The notes below the pieces were generated by a model. It saw only the letters and a list, made by a program, of their open reading frames with translations. It searched no databases and was not told the origin of the DNA. 33,675 bases of DNA. Origin: JAJPIG01 sp035531675. GTDB lineage: Bacteria; Desulfobacterota; Binatia; Binatales; Binataceae. The stretch is from assembly GCA_035531675.1 (NCBI GenBank), contig DATKSL010000040.1:1-33675 (forward strand), given 5' to 3'. How positions within the stretch are numbered: position 1 is the stretch's first letter; each line of letters opens with the position of its first letter. Below are positions 1 through 7,262 of the stretch, piece by piece. Position numbers and translations under genes: made by a program.

Positions 1-301
1 CAGCCGCCCTCAGCAAGTGAAGGGCGGCCGGAAAAACTGTGATGAAGATGAAACCAAAACTACAAACGACACGCCCCAGGAGGGGCGAAATAACCGGCCG
101 GACTCTACTTATAACTGGTGGGAAGTTGGGGTGCAGGCCAGCAGGCCAATCCCGAACAGGCCGAGCTTCAGCCGGTTGCGGTTATGCATGGTCGGATTGC
201 GTTGCACCGTATCGGGCTTCAAGAGGATGACAATATCGTCCGTGTGATTTCGGCGCTAATTGAGCACGCCTGCAGCCGGACGGGTTAAATGTTCGACTCG
301 T
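1..301. other. gene-poor left edge
   Basis: I see no complete gene here. An 8-bp perfect hairpin pairs 3-10 with 21-28 around a 10-base loop, with no T-run on the plus side. The only protein-like signal is the minus-strand stub at 109-189. Plus-strand frames across this stretch are short, lack convincing ribosome binding sites and resemble no family I know. The stretch looks like a decayed junction between the accessory pair to its right and sequence outside the window. Confidence 0.4.
109..189 (-). pseudogene. possible N-terminal remnant of a luciferase-like flavin monooxygenase
   Basis: The minus strand reads a 26-codon stretch starting MHNRNRLKLGLFG and stopping at a TAA. An asparagine/arginine lead followed by LKLGLF is how many LLM-class flavin-dependent oxidoreductases (bacterial luciferase family) begin, where it forms the first strand of the TIM barrel. 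Here the similarity fades after about 15 residues and the frame stops, so almost all of the usual 350 or so residues are absent. The frame is open for about 22 more codons upstream, but no clear ribosome binding site is visible. The call rests on one short motif and could be chance. If true, it is a relic of a gene destroyed near the island edge. Confidence 0.25.
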
Positions 302-883
302 TTATTCCATCAACCTGAACCAGTCTCTCATCGTCAACCGGAGGCGCGCTACTTCGTCGTCCGCGAGCGGTGAGCAATGAGCGATCGGCCCACGCAAGGT
401 GTTGAGGCTAGCCATTATCTTGTTAAACGCGCCCTGACTGTTAAAGGTATCGTTGAAGTGGCTCCAATTCATGCGCACAATCTCACCCAGCTCGCCGAAC
501 GTTGTGTAATCGAGAAGGTCAGCAGACCGCATCGTTACACCGGAGTCCAGCTCCCGCTTCATATTTGCTTCGGCGCTGCTCTTCACGTTGGTCGGCACCG
601 ATTCACTCCACCAGTTTGCACCCCGTTCCGCTTCAAGCTTTGCCTTGATCAGCTGCCGCAGCGACTTTTCCAAACAGTAGAAGATCTCGTAATGCTTCGA
701 CATAGCGGCGGCTTCAAGGCGCACTTGTTCGCCAAATTGAGGGAAATAATCTTCGTCACGAAACGGATTGTCGTTACCCGTCCTACCGAGGTCTATGGAG
801 AGGAGCTTTTCGATTGAATCAAGGTCGCTCTCGATAAGCTGCTGAGTCATACCGAAAAGCTTAATGGCATCTCCAACCTTCAT
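302..883 (-). CDS. HEPN-like (Swt1-type) domain protein, second gene of a two-gene unit
   Basis: A 193-residue soluble protein with no signal peptide or membrane segment. Near the C-terminus it carries LRGPIAHCSPL, in which R164 and H169 form the RxxxxH spacing of HEPN RNase domains. The following sequence, rich in basic residues and ending in a tryptophan/phenylalanine helix, resembles the Swt1-type HEPN families often met in defence and toxin genes. The rest is mostly predicted helix. The start codon overlaps the stop of the upstream DUF5343 gene (ATGA), which implies translational coupling and a shared function. Base composition is visibly less GC-rich than in the catabolic genes to the right, consistent with acquisition. 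Nuclease activity is inferred from the motif only; a non-catalytic HEPN scaffold is possible. Confidence 0.6.
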   Translation of the reverse strand: MKVGDAIKLFGMTQQLIESDLDSIEKLLSIDLGRTGNDNPFRDEDYFPQFGEQVRLEAAAMSKHYEIFYCLEKSLRQLIKAKLEAERGANWWSESVPTNVKSSAEANMKRELDSGVTMRSADLLDYTTFGELGEIVRMNWSHFNDTFNSQGAFNKIMASLNTLRGPIAHCSPLADDEVARLRLTMRDWFRLME

Positions 884-1500
884 CGCCTGAAAAAATTCTC
901 CCTAAGGCTCTTAAAAATCGCGTTGAATACAGCGATGTCATCGGTTTTTGGAAGATTCAGATAGATGGTGTACGAGAGATTTAAGCCGACCTCCGGTTCT
1001 CTAAACTCATCGGCACCGGAATCGCGCGATTCCGAAGACTTTTCCTTTGGAATCTCCGTCGGCACGGACGCGGTATCGAACTGGGCGAAGGTCTTCAGCG
1101 TCTCAAAGCTTCCGACGATGGAGCGGAGGGTTCCGTTATCGCGAGCCAGGCCCGTCACCTCCATCGTGAGGCCAACCAACTTCCCATGGTCAAGCTCATA
1201 CGCGTACTCATTCCGCTCAAACAGGGCAGAGTACCCGGTCTTGATTGCCTCGGCCATCGCGAAACCTGATTGCGACGGGTTTCGGAACCGCTTGTACAGG
1301 TCGGTCGGAGCGCCATCCGATCCTAGTAGTCCGAGTCTCTTCGCGAAAGGAATGAAGGGAGTCGCGCTTCCTCCGGTGAACCCTAATTTAGTTCCGAGAT
1401 AATCCTGAGTGAATCGCTCCGGAGTCTGCGCTTCCTTGATCTTGCTCAGAATCTTGCCGATATTGCCATAGGCGTTCATGAACGGTGGGTAGTCGGGCAT
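880..1500 (-). CDS. DUF5343 domain protein, first gene of a two-gene unit
   Basis: A 206-residue protein whose N-terminal two thirds match my memory of DUF5343. It has a tyrosine/proline-rich opening, then PERFTQDYLGTKLGF, an isoleucine-proline-rich segment, LGLLGSDGAPTDLYKRFRNP and an AMAEAIKTGYSALFERN helix. That block looks like a winged-helix-like fold. The C-terminal third, after a charged linker at about residues 150-165, is unrelated to anything I recognise (LSYTIYLNLPKTDDIAVFNAIFKSLRENF). The start is fixed by a very strong purine-rich ribosome binding site just upstream. It overlaps the HEPN-like gene by four bases. DUF5343 has no established biochemical role known to me. Acting as a sensor, DNA-binding partner or antitoxin to the HEPN-like protein is inference from the coupling. 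Confidence 0.65.
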   Translation of the reverse strand: MPDYPPFMNAYGNIGKILSKIKEAQTPERFTQDYLGTKLGFTGGSATPFIPFAKRLGLLGSDGAPTDLYKRFRNPSQSGFAMAEAIKTGYSALFERNEYAYELDHGKLVGLTMEVTGLARDNGTLRSIVGSFETLKTFAQFDTASVPTEIPKEKSSESRDSGADEFREPEVGLNLSYTIYLNLPKTDDIAVFNAIFKSLRENFFRR

Positions 1501-1665
1501 CGAAGTTCCCTCCCCTCCATGCGATCTTCATTCATTGCGAATCAGCCGTCTAGAGCCCGCTTCCCAAGAGACCTCTATTACGGCCATCGTGCCCTTGACG
1601 TTTCGTTGCCGGCCAACCTACCATCGCACGGGCCGATTGCAAGTAACCAAGCGGAGTGAATCAGG
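1501..1665. promoter_or_regulatory. divergent intergenic region
   Basis: This gap separates the minus-strand DUF5343/HEPN pair from the plus-strand hydrolase, so it should hold promoters for both. The minus-strand side carries a GGAGGGGAGGG stretch just ahead of the DUF5343 start. On the plus strand a TTGACG hexamer at 1594-1599 is a possible -35 element, but the -10 region at the expected spacing is poor. I could not define an operator. Confidence 0.3.
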
Positions 1666-2478
1666 ATGAAAGACAACTTCATTGACGCCGGCGGAATCAA
1701 GACCCACTACCTCGAAGAAGGGCAGGGCTCGACAGTCATCCTGATCCACGGCGGCGGCGCCGGGGCCGACGCGTGGGGCAACTGGCGCGGCTGTATCCCG
1801 CTGCTGGCGGCGCATTTCCGCGTGCTCGCGGTCGACATGCTGGGCTTCGGCAAGACCGACAAGCCGGACCCGGCGAAATTCGCCTACAGCCAGGATGCGC
1901 GCACCAGGCACATCGCCTCTTTCATCGAGGCGCTCGGCGTCGGCAAGGTCAACCTGATCGGCAACTCGATGGGCGGGATGACCTCGCTGTGCGTCACCAT
2001 GACGCGGCCGGAACTGGTCGACAAGCTGGTGCTGATGGGCGCGGCCGGCATCAAGGCCCCGCTCAACGAATCGCTGCGCGTCATCATGGGCTACTCGCCG
2101 AATCGCGAGAACATGGAGAAGCTCATCAAGGCGCTGACCAACGACGACTTCAAGGTCGATCCCGAGCTGGTCGACTACCGCCTCAAGCTGACGATGGAGC
2201 CGGCGACCTCGGCGGCCTACGGCGCGACCATGAAATGGATCGGCGAGCAGGGCGGGCTGTACATCCCCAACGAGCAGGACATCGCCAAGGTCAAGCATCA
2301 CACGCTGATCGTCGGCGGCAAGAACGACAAGGTGGTGCCGCCGGAGAGCAACTGGCGATTTTCGCAGTTGATCGAGAACTCCTGGCTCCATCTGATCCCG
2401 CGCTGCGGCCATTGGGCGATGATCGAGCGGCCGGCCGAGTTTTCCGCCGTCACCAGCTGGTTCCTGCGCAACGCCTGA
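1666..2478 (+). CDS. alpha/beta hydrolase of the meta-cleavage product hydrolase type
   Basis: A 270-residue soluble enzyme resembling BphD, HsaD and CarC, which split carbon-carbon bonds in the vinylogous 2-hydroxy-6-oxo acids produced by aromatic ring cleavage. An oxyanion-hole HGGGAGADAW follows strand 3 (residues 28-37). The nucleophile elbow is GNSMGG with S101, the acid is D221 in GGKNDKVVP, and the base is H249 in CGHWAMIERP, so the triad is complete. Length is normal for the family. A GGAG-containing ribosome binding site precedes the ATG. No ring-cleavage dioxygenase lies in the window, so the gene may serve a ring-cleavage enzyme elsewhere or hydrolyse a different substrate. Close family members also include esterases and haloperoxidase-like proteins. 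Confidence 0.8.
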   Translation: MKDNFIDAGGIKTHYLEEGQGSTVILIHGGGAGADAWGNWRGCIPLLAAHFRVLAVDMLGFGKTDKPDPAKFAYSQDARTRHIASFIEALGVGKVNLIGNSMGGMTSLCVTMTRPELVDKLVLMGAAGIKAPLNESLRVIMGYSPNRENMEKLIKALTNDDFKVDPELVDYRLKLTMEPATSAAYGATMKWIGEQGGLYIPNEQDIAKVKHHTLIVGGKNDKVVPPESNWRFSQLIENSWLHLIPRCGHWAMIERPAEFSAVTSWFLRNA

Positions 2479-2601
2479 GCGCCGCGCCGGCTGCTATCGC
2501 TATCCGCCGGTTGCCGCGCGTCGAGCGCGACGGTAGCTGCGGATGGCTCGGCGTGCGGATACTTGGCGAGAACATCCTGCAGACGACGTGAGGGTGGACC
2601 G

Positions 2602-3333
2602 CTATGCGGATTCGCCGCGGCCCAGCGCGGCTCGCGCCTGAGAGAGAAATTTCTCAATTCGATCAGGTTGCACAACCAGCTGGCGATTTTTTCGTGCAAT
2701 GAAGCGATCGCGTTCGAATTGGCTCAGATGCTCGGTGATCCGTGGCCGTGAGGCCCCCACCAAATCCGCCAGATCGGCATGACGCGCCGAAAGGCCGAGC
2801 CGCAAGCCCTTGCTATCGCGGATTCCGAAATCTTCGCTTAATTCGAGTAATACCAGCGCCAGACGCTCCTGGAGGGTAAGGCTCATGAAGTTCGAGCAAC
2901 GCAAATGGACGAGGTGCCATCGCCCCAGATAGTTGAGCGCCATTCGCTTGAAGTCGATCGATTCGATGCCGAGAGAGATTCTTATGAACGCGTCCAAATC
3001 GATGGCTCCGATCTGGCAGCTTGTGAATGCTTCGCAGCGAAAGTCATAGCTGATTCCGTTCACCGGCAACGGGAACCCGGAGATCATTCCCGGCGCCACC
3101 AGGATCACCAATCTGCGTTGTCCCTTGCGGTTGCAGCAAGTGATGCGCGCAACGCCCGAGAGCAGGATATACACGGCCTCGGGAACGTTCTTCTCATCGA
3201 AAATTATCGCGCGCCTTTCTACGGTGCTCACGATCAGCGCGCCGGCGAGGGTTTTCATTCGCTGCGCCGAAAGCCATGACATGTTCTTAAGCTTACTCAG
3301 GCCTCGAACTGCTAAAATCCTTTTCGCGGGCAT
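2602..3333 (-). CDS. Crp/Fnr-family transcription regulator
   Basis: A cyclic-nucleotide-binding-like beta barrel is followed by a C-terminal helix-turn-helix (SARHADLADLVGASRPRITE), the plan of Crp/Fnr activators. With the ATG at 3333 the protein has 243 residues, near the family norm. The same frame is open for 44 more codons upstream to 3465, but that extension looks non-coding. The only nearby cysteine pair (ITCCNRKG) does not match the four-cysteine iron-sulfur site of FNR, and the cAMP-contact signature of CRP is not evident. The signal sensed is therefore unknown. The gene is transcribed away from the nitrilase operon and towards the hydrolase gene, so it is a reasonable candidate to control one or both. 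The 235 bases between it and the nitrilase gene hold no operator I could recognise. Confidence 0.75.
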   Translation of the reverse strand: MPAKRILAVRGLSKLKNMSWLSAQRMKTLAGALIVSTVERRAIIFDEKNVPEAVYILLSGVARITCCNRKGQRRLVILVAPGMISGFPLPVNGISYDFRCEAFTSCQIGAIDLDAFIRISLGIESIDFKRMALNYLGRWHLVHLRCSNFMSLTLQERLALVLLELSEDFGIRDSKGLRLGLSARHADLADLVGASRPRITEHLSQFERDRFIARKNRQLVVQPDRIEKFLSQARAALGRGESA

Positions 3334-3568
3334 CCCTGAATCGTAGCACCGCCATAGCAGGAGCTGACCGAATCGGACTGTACAATCAACGATGTTGGTT
3401 ATCCGCATGACCGCTGGCGAGGATTTTCTTTCTAGGCCCGTCTCCAACTCGCCTGATAGGTTCAAAACGCCTCGCTGGGCACCGTTTTAGCCGCACGGGG
3501 GCATCCAGTCTGTTACCCGCCGCAACTCCGCCTGTGCTAGTCAGGGTGGCGAAGGAGATCGGGCAGAG

Positions 3569-4594
3569 ATGACTCATCCCAGATTCGTTGCGGCCGCTGT
3601 ACAGGCCGCGCCCGCCTTCCTCGACCTGCCGGGGTCGGTGGCCAAGACCGTGCGGCTGATCGACGAGGCCGCTGCCCACGGCGCGCAATTGATCGCCTTT
3701 CCGGAGGCGTGGATTCCCGGCTATCCGTGGTGGATTTGGCTCGATTCACCGGCCTGGGGGATGCAATTCGTCCAGCGCTACCATGACAACTCGATCGTCG
3801 CCGAGAGCCGCGAGATGGACGAGATTCGCGAGGCCGCCCGCCGTCATCGGATGTTCGTCGTGCTCGGTACCAGCGAAAAAGATCACGGCTCGCTCTATCT
3901 TGGCCAGAGCCTGATCGCGGCCGACGGCACGGTGCTCGCTCATCGCCGCAAGCTCAAACCCACCCACGTCGAGCGTACGGTGTTCGGCGACGGTTATGGC
4001 GCCGACCTGGCGGTGCATGAGACCGCGCTCGGCCGGCTGGGCGCGCTCTGCTGCTGGGAGCATCTGCAGCCGCTCACGAAGTACGCGATGTACTCGATGC
4101 ACGAGCAGGTGCACGTCGCCTCGTGGCCCGGGTTCTCGCTGTATACCGGCAAGGCGTTCGCGCTCGGACCGGAGCTCAACGCCGCCGTCAGCCAGGTTTA
4201 CGCCGCCGAGGGACAGGCCTACGTGATCGCGGCCACCGCGGTGGTTTCCGAGGCGATGCAGGAACTGTTGTGCGATACGCCCGCCAAGCGCGATTTGCTG
4301 CGCATCGGCGGCGGACGCTCGATGATCTACGCACCCGACGGGCGTCCGCTGTGCGAGTTCCTGGCCCCGGAGGCCGAGGGCATCGTTTATGCCGAGCTTG
4401 ATCTCGGCGCGATTGCGCTGGCCAAGGCGGCCGCCGATCCGGTCGGTCATTACTCGCGTCGCGACGTCACCCGCCTGTTGCTCAATCGCAGTCCAGCCGC
4501 GGCGGTCGAGAATTTTGCGCCGGGCTTCGAGGAACGCAGCGCCGAGCCCGCTGGCGACATCGAGTCCGACATGGACGGCCGCCGGCGGCCTTGA
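3569..4594 (+). CDS. nitrilase
   Basis: Hydrolyses a nitrile directly to a carboxylic acid and ammonia. The sequence strongly resembles classical bacterial nitrilases such as that of Rhodococcus rhodochrous J1. The catalytic glutamate is E46 in FPEAWIPGYP, the lysine K128 in RRKLKPTHVER, and the cysteine C162 in CCWEHLQPLTKYAMY. The segment YSMHEQVHVASWPGFSLY is typical of true nitrilases rather than amidases. At 341 residues it is slightly shorter than aromatic nitrilases, mainly in the C-terminal tail that controls spiral filament assembly. A strong GGAG ribosome binding site supports the start. It heads a five-gene plus-strand run with gaps of 14-49 bases. The substrate (aliphatic, aryl or arylaceto-nitrile) cannot be settled from sequence alone. 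Confidence 0.9.
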   Translation: MTHPRFVAAAVQAAPAFLDLPGSVAKTVRLIDEAAAHGAQLIAFPEAWIPGYPWWIWLDSPAWGMQFVQRYHDNSIVAESREMDEIREAARRHRMFVVLGTSEKDHGSLYLGQSLIAADGTVLAHRRKLKPTHVERTVFGDGYGADLAVHETALGRLGALCCWEHLQPLTKYAMYSMHEQVHVASWPGFSLYTGKAFALGPELNAAVSQVYAAEGQAYVIAATAVVSEAMQELLCDTPAKRDLLRIGGGRSMIYAPDGRPLCEFLAPEAEGIVYAELDLGAIALAKAAADPVGHYSRRDVTRLLLNRSPAAAVENFAPGFEERSAEPAGDIESDMDGRRRP

Positions 4595-4612
4595 AACGCA
4601 GGAGAGGTTTCC

Positions 4613-5956
4613 ATGGCGAGACAGGTACTGATAAGAGGCGGCTGCGTGCTGACGATGGACCCGCGGATCGGCGACTTCGATCGCGCCGACCTGTTGATCG
4701 ATGGCTCAATGATCGCCGAGGTCGCCCCGCATATCGATGCGCCCGGCGCGGAGATCGTCGAAGCCGACGCCATGATCGTTATCCCCGGCCTGGTGAACAC
4801 CCATCATCATATGTGGCAGGGATCGATCCGCAACGTCGCGATTGACTACACGATCGGCGAGTACTTCGCCAAGTTCATGAGCGTCATCGCGCCGCGCTTC
4901 ACGCCGGCCGACGTCTATGCCGGAGACCTGATGAGCGCGCTCGAAGGGCTCAACGCCGGCGTCACCACCTTTCTCGACTGGTGCCACGTCCCCAACAGCC
5001 CCGAGCATGCCGACGAGGCGGTGCGGGCGCTCAAGGATTCGGGTGCCCGTGCGGTCTTCGCTTACGGCCCGCCGCTCGGCCAGGGCGTCCGCGAATGGTT
5101 CTACCAGAGCCGCCTGACTCATCCGGAGGACGTGCGCCGGATGCGCCGCCAGTATTTCGCCTCCAACGATCAACTGGTCACCTTCGCGCTGGCGCTGCGC
5201 GGCCCCGACTTCACGCTGCCCGAGGTCAATCTGCACGACTTTGCGCTGGCCCGCGAGCTGGCTGCACCGATCACGATGCATATTGGCGCGCAGGGCGGCG
5301 CGCCCGACGGCGTGCTCAAGCTCAAACGCGCCAACCTGCTCGGCGGCGACATCAATCATGTGCATGTGACGATCTCTTCGGACGAGGAGCTGCGGATGAT
5401 CGCCGACAGCGGCGGCACGGTCTCGGTCACGCCGATTGCGGAGATGATGATGGGCGTGGGTGCGCCGGTCACCGGCCGGTTGCTGGCCGCGGGCGTGCGT
5501 CCGGGGCTGGGAATCGACACTCTCACCGGCAGCAGTGGCGACATGTTCGGCCAGATGCGCGCGGCGCTGGCGATGGAACGGATGACCGAGGCGGCGACTA
5601 TCTGGGCCCGCGGTGAGCAATACTCGAGCGTTCAGCTTACCGCGCGCCAGGTGCTCGAACTCGCCACGCTCGAAGGGGCGCGCACGCTGTGGCTTGATTC
5701 GAAAATCGGCAGCCTGACGCCCGGCAAGCAAGCCGACGTGGTGTTGCTGCGCGCCGACGAGCTAAACATGGCGCCGATAACCGGCGCGCGCTCGGCGGTC
5801 AGCGCGGTAGTGATGAATGCCGATACCGCCAACGTCGACTCGGTGTTCGTCGCGGGCAGCCCGCTCAAGCGCGGCGGCCGGATGCTGGCGGATCTCGATC
5901 GCGCCCGCAAGCTGGCGGCGGCGTCCTCGGCGCGCCTGTTCGAGCCGAATAACTAG
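4613..5956 (+). CDS. amidohydrolase of the ATZ/TRZ/chlorohydrolase type
   Basis: A 447-residue metal-dependent hydrolase of the amidohydrolase superfamily, in the branch with cytosine/guanine deaminases and s-triazine hydrolases. A short N-terminal beta-sandwich strand leads into PGLVNTHHHMWQG, giving metal ligands H64 and H66. Further ligands are H223 (ITMHIGAQGG), the histidine pair H249/H251 (HVHVT) and D302 (GIDTLTGSSGDMF). A C-terminal LTPGKQADVVLL segment closes the sandwich domain, as in this family. It lies 18 bases after the nitrilase with its own GGAG site. It probably deaminates or dechlorinates a heterocycle, or opens a cyclic amide. The exact substrate is unknown. Its position behind a nitrilase suggests consecutive steps on a nitrogen-containing compound. 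Confidence 0.8.
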   Translation: MARQVLIRGGCVLTMDPRIGDFDRADLLIDGSMIAEVAPHIDAPGAEIVEADAMIVIPGLVNTHHHMWQGSIRNVAIDYTIGEYFAKFMSVIAPRFTPADVYAGDLMSALEGLNAGVTTFLDWCHVPNSPEHADEAVRALKDSGARAVFAYGPPLGQGVREWFYQSRLTHPEDVRRMRRQYFASNDQLVTFALALRGPDFTLPEVNLHDFALARELAAPITMHIGAQGGAPDGVLKLKRANLLGGDINHVHVTISSDEELRMIADSGGTVSVTPIAEMMMGVGAPVTGRLLAAGVRPGLGIDTLTGSSGDMFGQMRAALAMERMTEAATIWARGEQYSSVQLTARQVLELATLEGARTLWLDSKIGSLTPGKQADVVLLRADELNMAPITGARSAVSAVVMNADTANVDSVFVAGSPLKRGGRMLADLDRARKLAAASSARLFEPNN

Positions 5957-5979
5957 TCCGCGACAGGGAGGAGCTACCA

Positions 5980-7248
5980 GTGAGTATTATGCCGCCATCG
6001 GTCGAATCGCGGGTGAAGCGCTATGCCGACCAGCGCTGGCTACTGGACTGCATAGTGCGCACGGTCGGAATCGAATGGGACCAGAATCGCATTGGCTATA
6101 CCAGCGCGCCGGCTGGTCCCGAGGCTACCGGCGATTTCATGGCCGTGCGGAGCCGGGTGCAGAAGTTCTCCGACATCCCGCGCGAATTCGCCCGCGCTGC
6201 GCGCCGACGCGAAGCGGCCGGACGCAGGTACGAAGAAGAAGGGCGAACCGTGTCGGCCCGCGAATGCTATTTCGTCGCTTCGCTCCTTTACGGCAGCGCG
6301 ATGTGGGCGATCTTCGCCAACACGCCTGAAGTGATCGAGTATAATGACAAGAAGACCGAGTGCTATCAGAAATATGTTCAGTTCGCTCCTTATCACATAG
6401 AGCGTGTGGAAATACCGTTCGCCGGCAAGTCGCTGCCGGCCTATTTCCATCGCCCGCGCAATGCCGGTGCGGGACCGATGCCGTGCGTGCTCGCGATCGA
6501 CGGCATGGACGGCTTCAAGGAGATGATGGTCTCGATGTACGGGGATAAGCTCCTGGAGCGCGGGCTCGCGATCCTCGCCATTGACGGGCCCGGCCAGGGG
6601 GAATGCTGCGTGCGCGACATTCACTGCGGCGAGACCAACTTTATCGAAGCGGGTCAGGCCGCGCTCAAATGGATTCGCGGGCGCCCCGAGCTCGACCCCG
6701 CGCGCGTCGCGATCCAGGCCGTCAGCATGGGCTCGTTCTGGGCCACGCAGGTTGCGACCGCGGACGATCGCCTGTGCGGGTGCAGCGTTGCCTACGTCTG
6801 CCACGAACCCGGAATGAATACTATCTTCAATCTCGCTTCGCCGACCTTCAAGCTGCGTTACATGTACATGGCCGGGTACGATAGCGAGGAGCAGTTCGAT
6901 CGCTTCGCAGCCCGGCTCAGTCTGATGGAGATCGCGGAGCGGGTAAAAAGTCCATATCTTGCGATCGCCGGCGAGGACGACGAGTTGAGTCCGATTGAGT
7001 ATACTTATGAGATGATGGATCGGATGCGCTGCCCCAAGGAGTTGCTACTCTACCAGGGCGAACGCCATTCTTTGCATGCCACCACTGCGACTGCCCTGGG
7101 GCCGAGTCCGCATACCTACAGCGCGGATTGGCTGGCCGATCGCCTGGACGCGAGGCCGATGGAAACTCGCGAGCTGTACGTCGATCTGGCCGGCCAGGTG
7201 CATCAGAGCAGATGGGGACAGCGGCGGACGAATCTGCACAAAGGATAA
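5980..7248 (+). CDS. FrsA/DUF1100-like alpha/beta hydrolase
   Basis: A 422-residue protein with a helical N-terminal cap domain (about 1-135) and an alpha/beta-hydrolase core, the plan of FrsA-like esterases and of 2,6-dihydroxypseudooxynicotine hydrolase, a carbon-carbon hydrolase in nicotine breakdown. Motifs are AIDGMDGFKE (oxyanion region), GPGQGE, the nucleophile region QAVSMGS with S249, an acid at D333 or D334 (GEDDELSP) and H363 (GERHSLH). The elbow reads A-V-S-M-G rather than the usual G-x-S-x-G. The start is a GTG 9 bases after a GGAGG site; no ATG fits as well. It lies 23 bases behind the amidohydrolase. Similarity to a hydrolase of N-heterocycle catabolism fits the neighbourhood, but substrate assignment is inference. 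Confidence 0.75.
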   Translation: MSIMPPSVESRVKRYADQRWLLDCIVRTVGIEWDQNRIGYTSAPAGPEATGDFMAVRSRVQKFSDIPREFARAARRREAAGRRYEEEGRTVSARECYFVASLLYGSAMWAIFANTPEVIEYNDKKTECYQKYVQFAPYHIERVEIPFAGKSLPAYFHRPRNAGAGPMPCVLAIDGMDGFKEMMVSMYGDKLLERGLAILAIDGPGQGECCVRDIHCGETNFIEAGQAALKWIRGRPELDPARVAIQAVSMGSFWATQVATADDRLCGCSVAYVCHEPGMNTIFNLASPTFKLRYMYMAGYDSEEQFDRFAARLSLMEIAERVKSPYLAIAGEDDELSPIEYTYEMMDRMRCPKELLLYQGERHSLHATTATALGPSPHTYSADWLADRLDARPMETRELYVDLAGQVHQSRWGQRRTNLHKG

Positions 7249-7262
7249 CGCAGGAGAGAGCT

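Noticed and set aside
17..247. Two overlapping plus-strand frames near the left edge
   Set aside because: Low-complexity translations, no ribosome binding site and no family resemblance. The minus-strand stub is a better reading of the same bases.
2602..3465. Longer 287-residue form of the Crp/Fnr regulator
   Set aside because: The first 44 residues read as non-coding. The shorter form fits the family length.
4706..5731. 341-codon minus-strand frame, and similar ones at 7203-8291, 8734-9330 and 10696-11607
   Set aside because: All are antisense shadows of amidohydrolase or oxygenase genes with complete catalytic motifs on the other strand.
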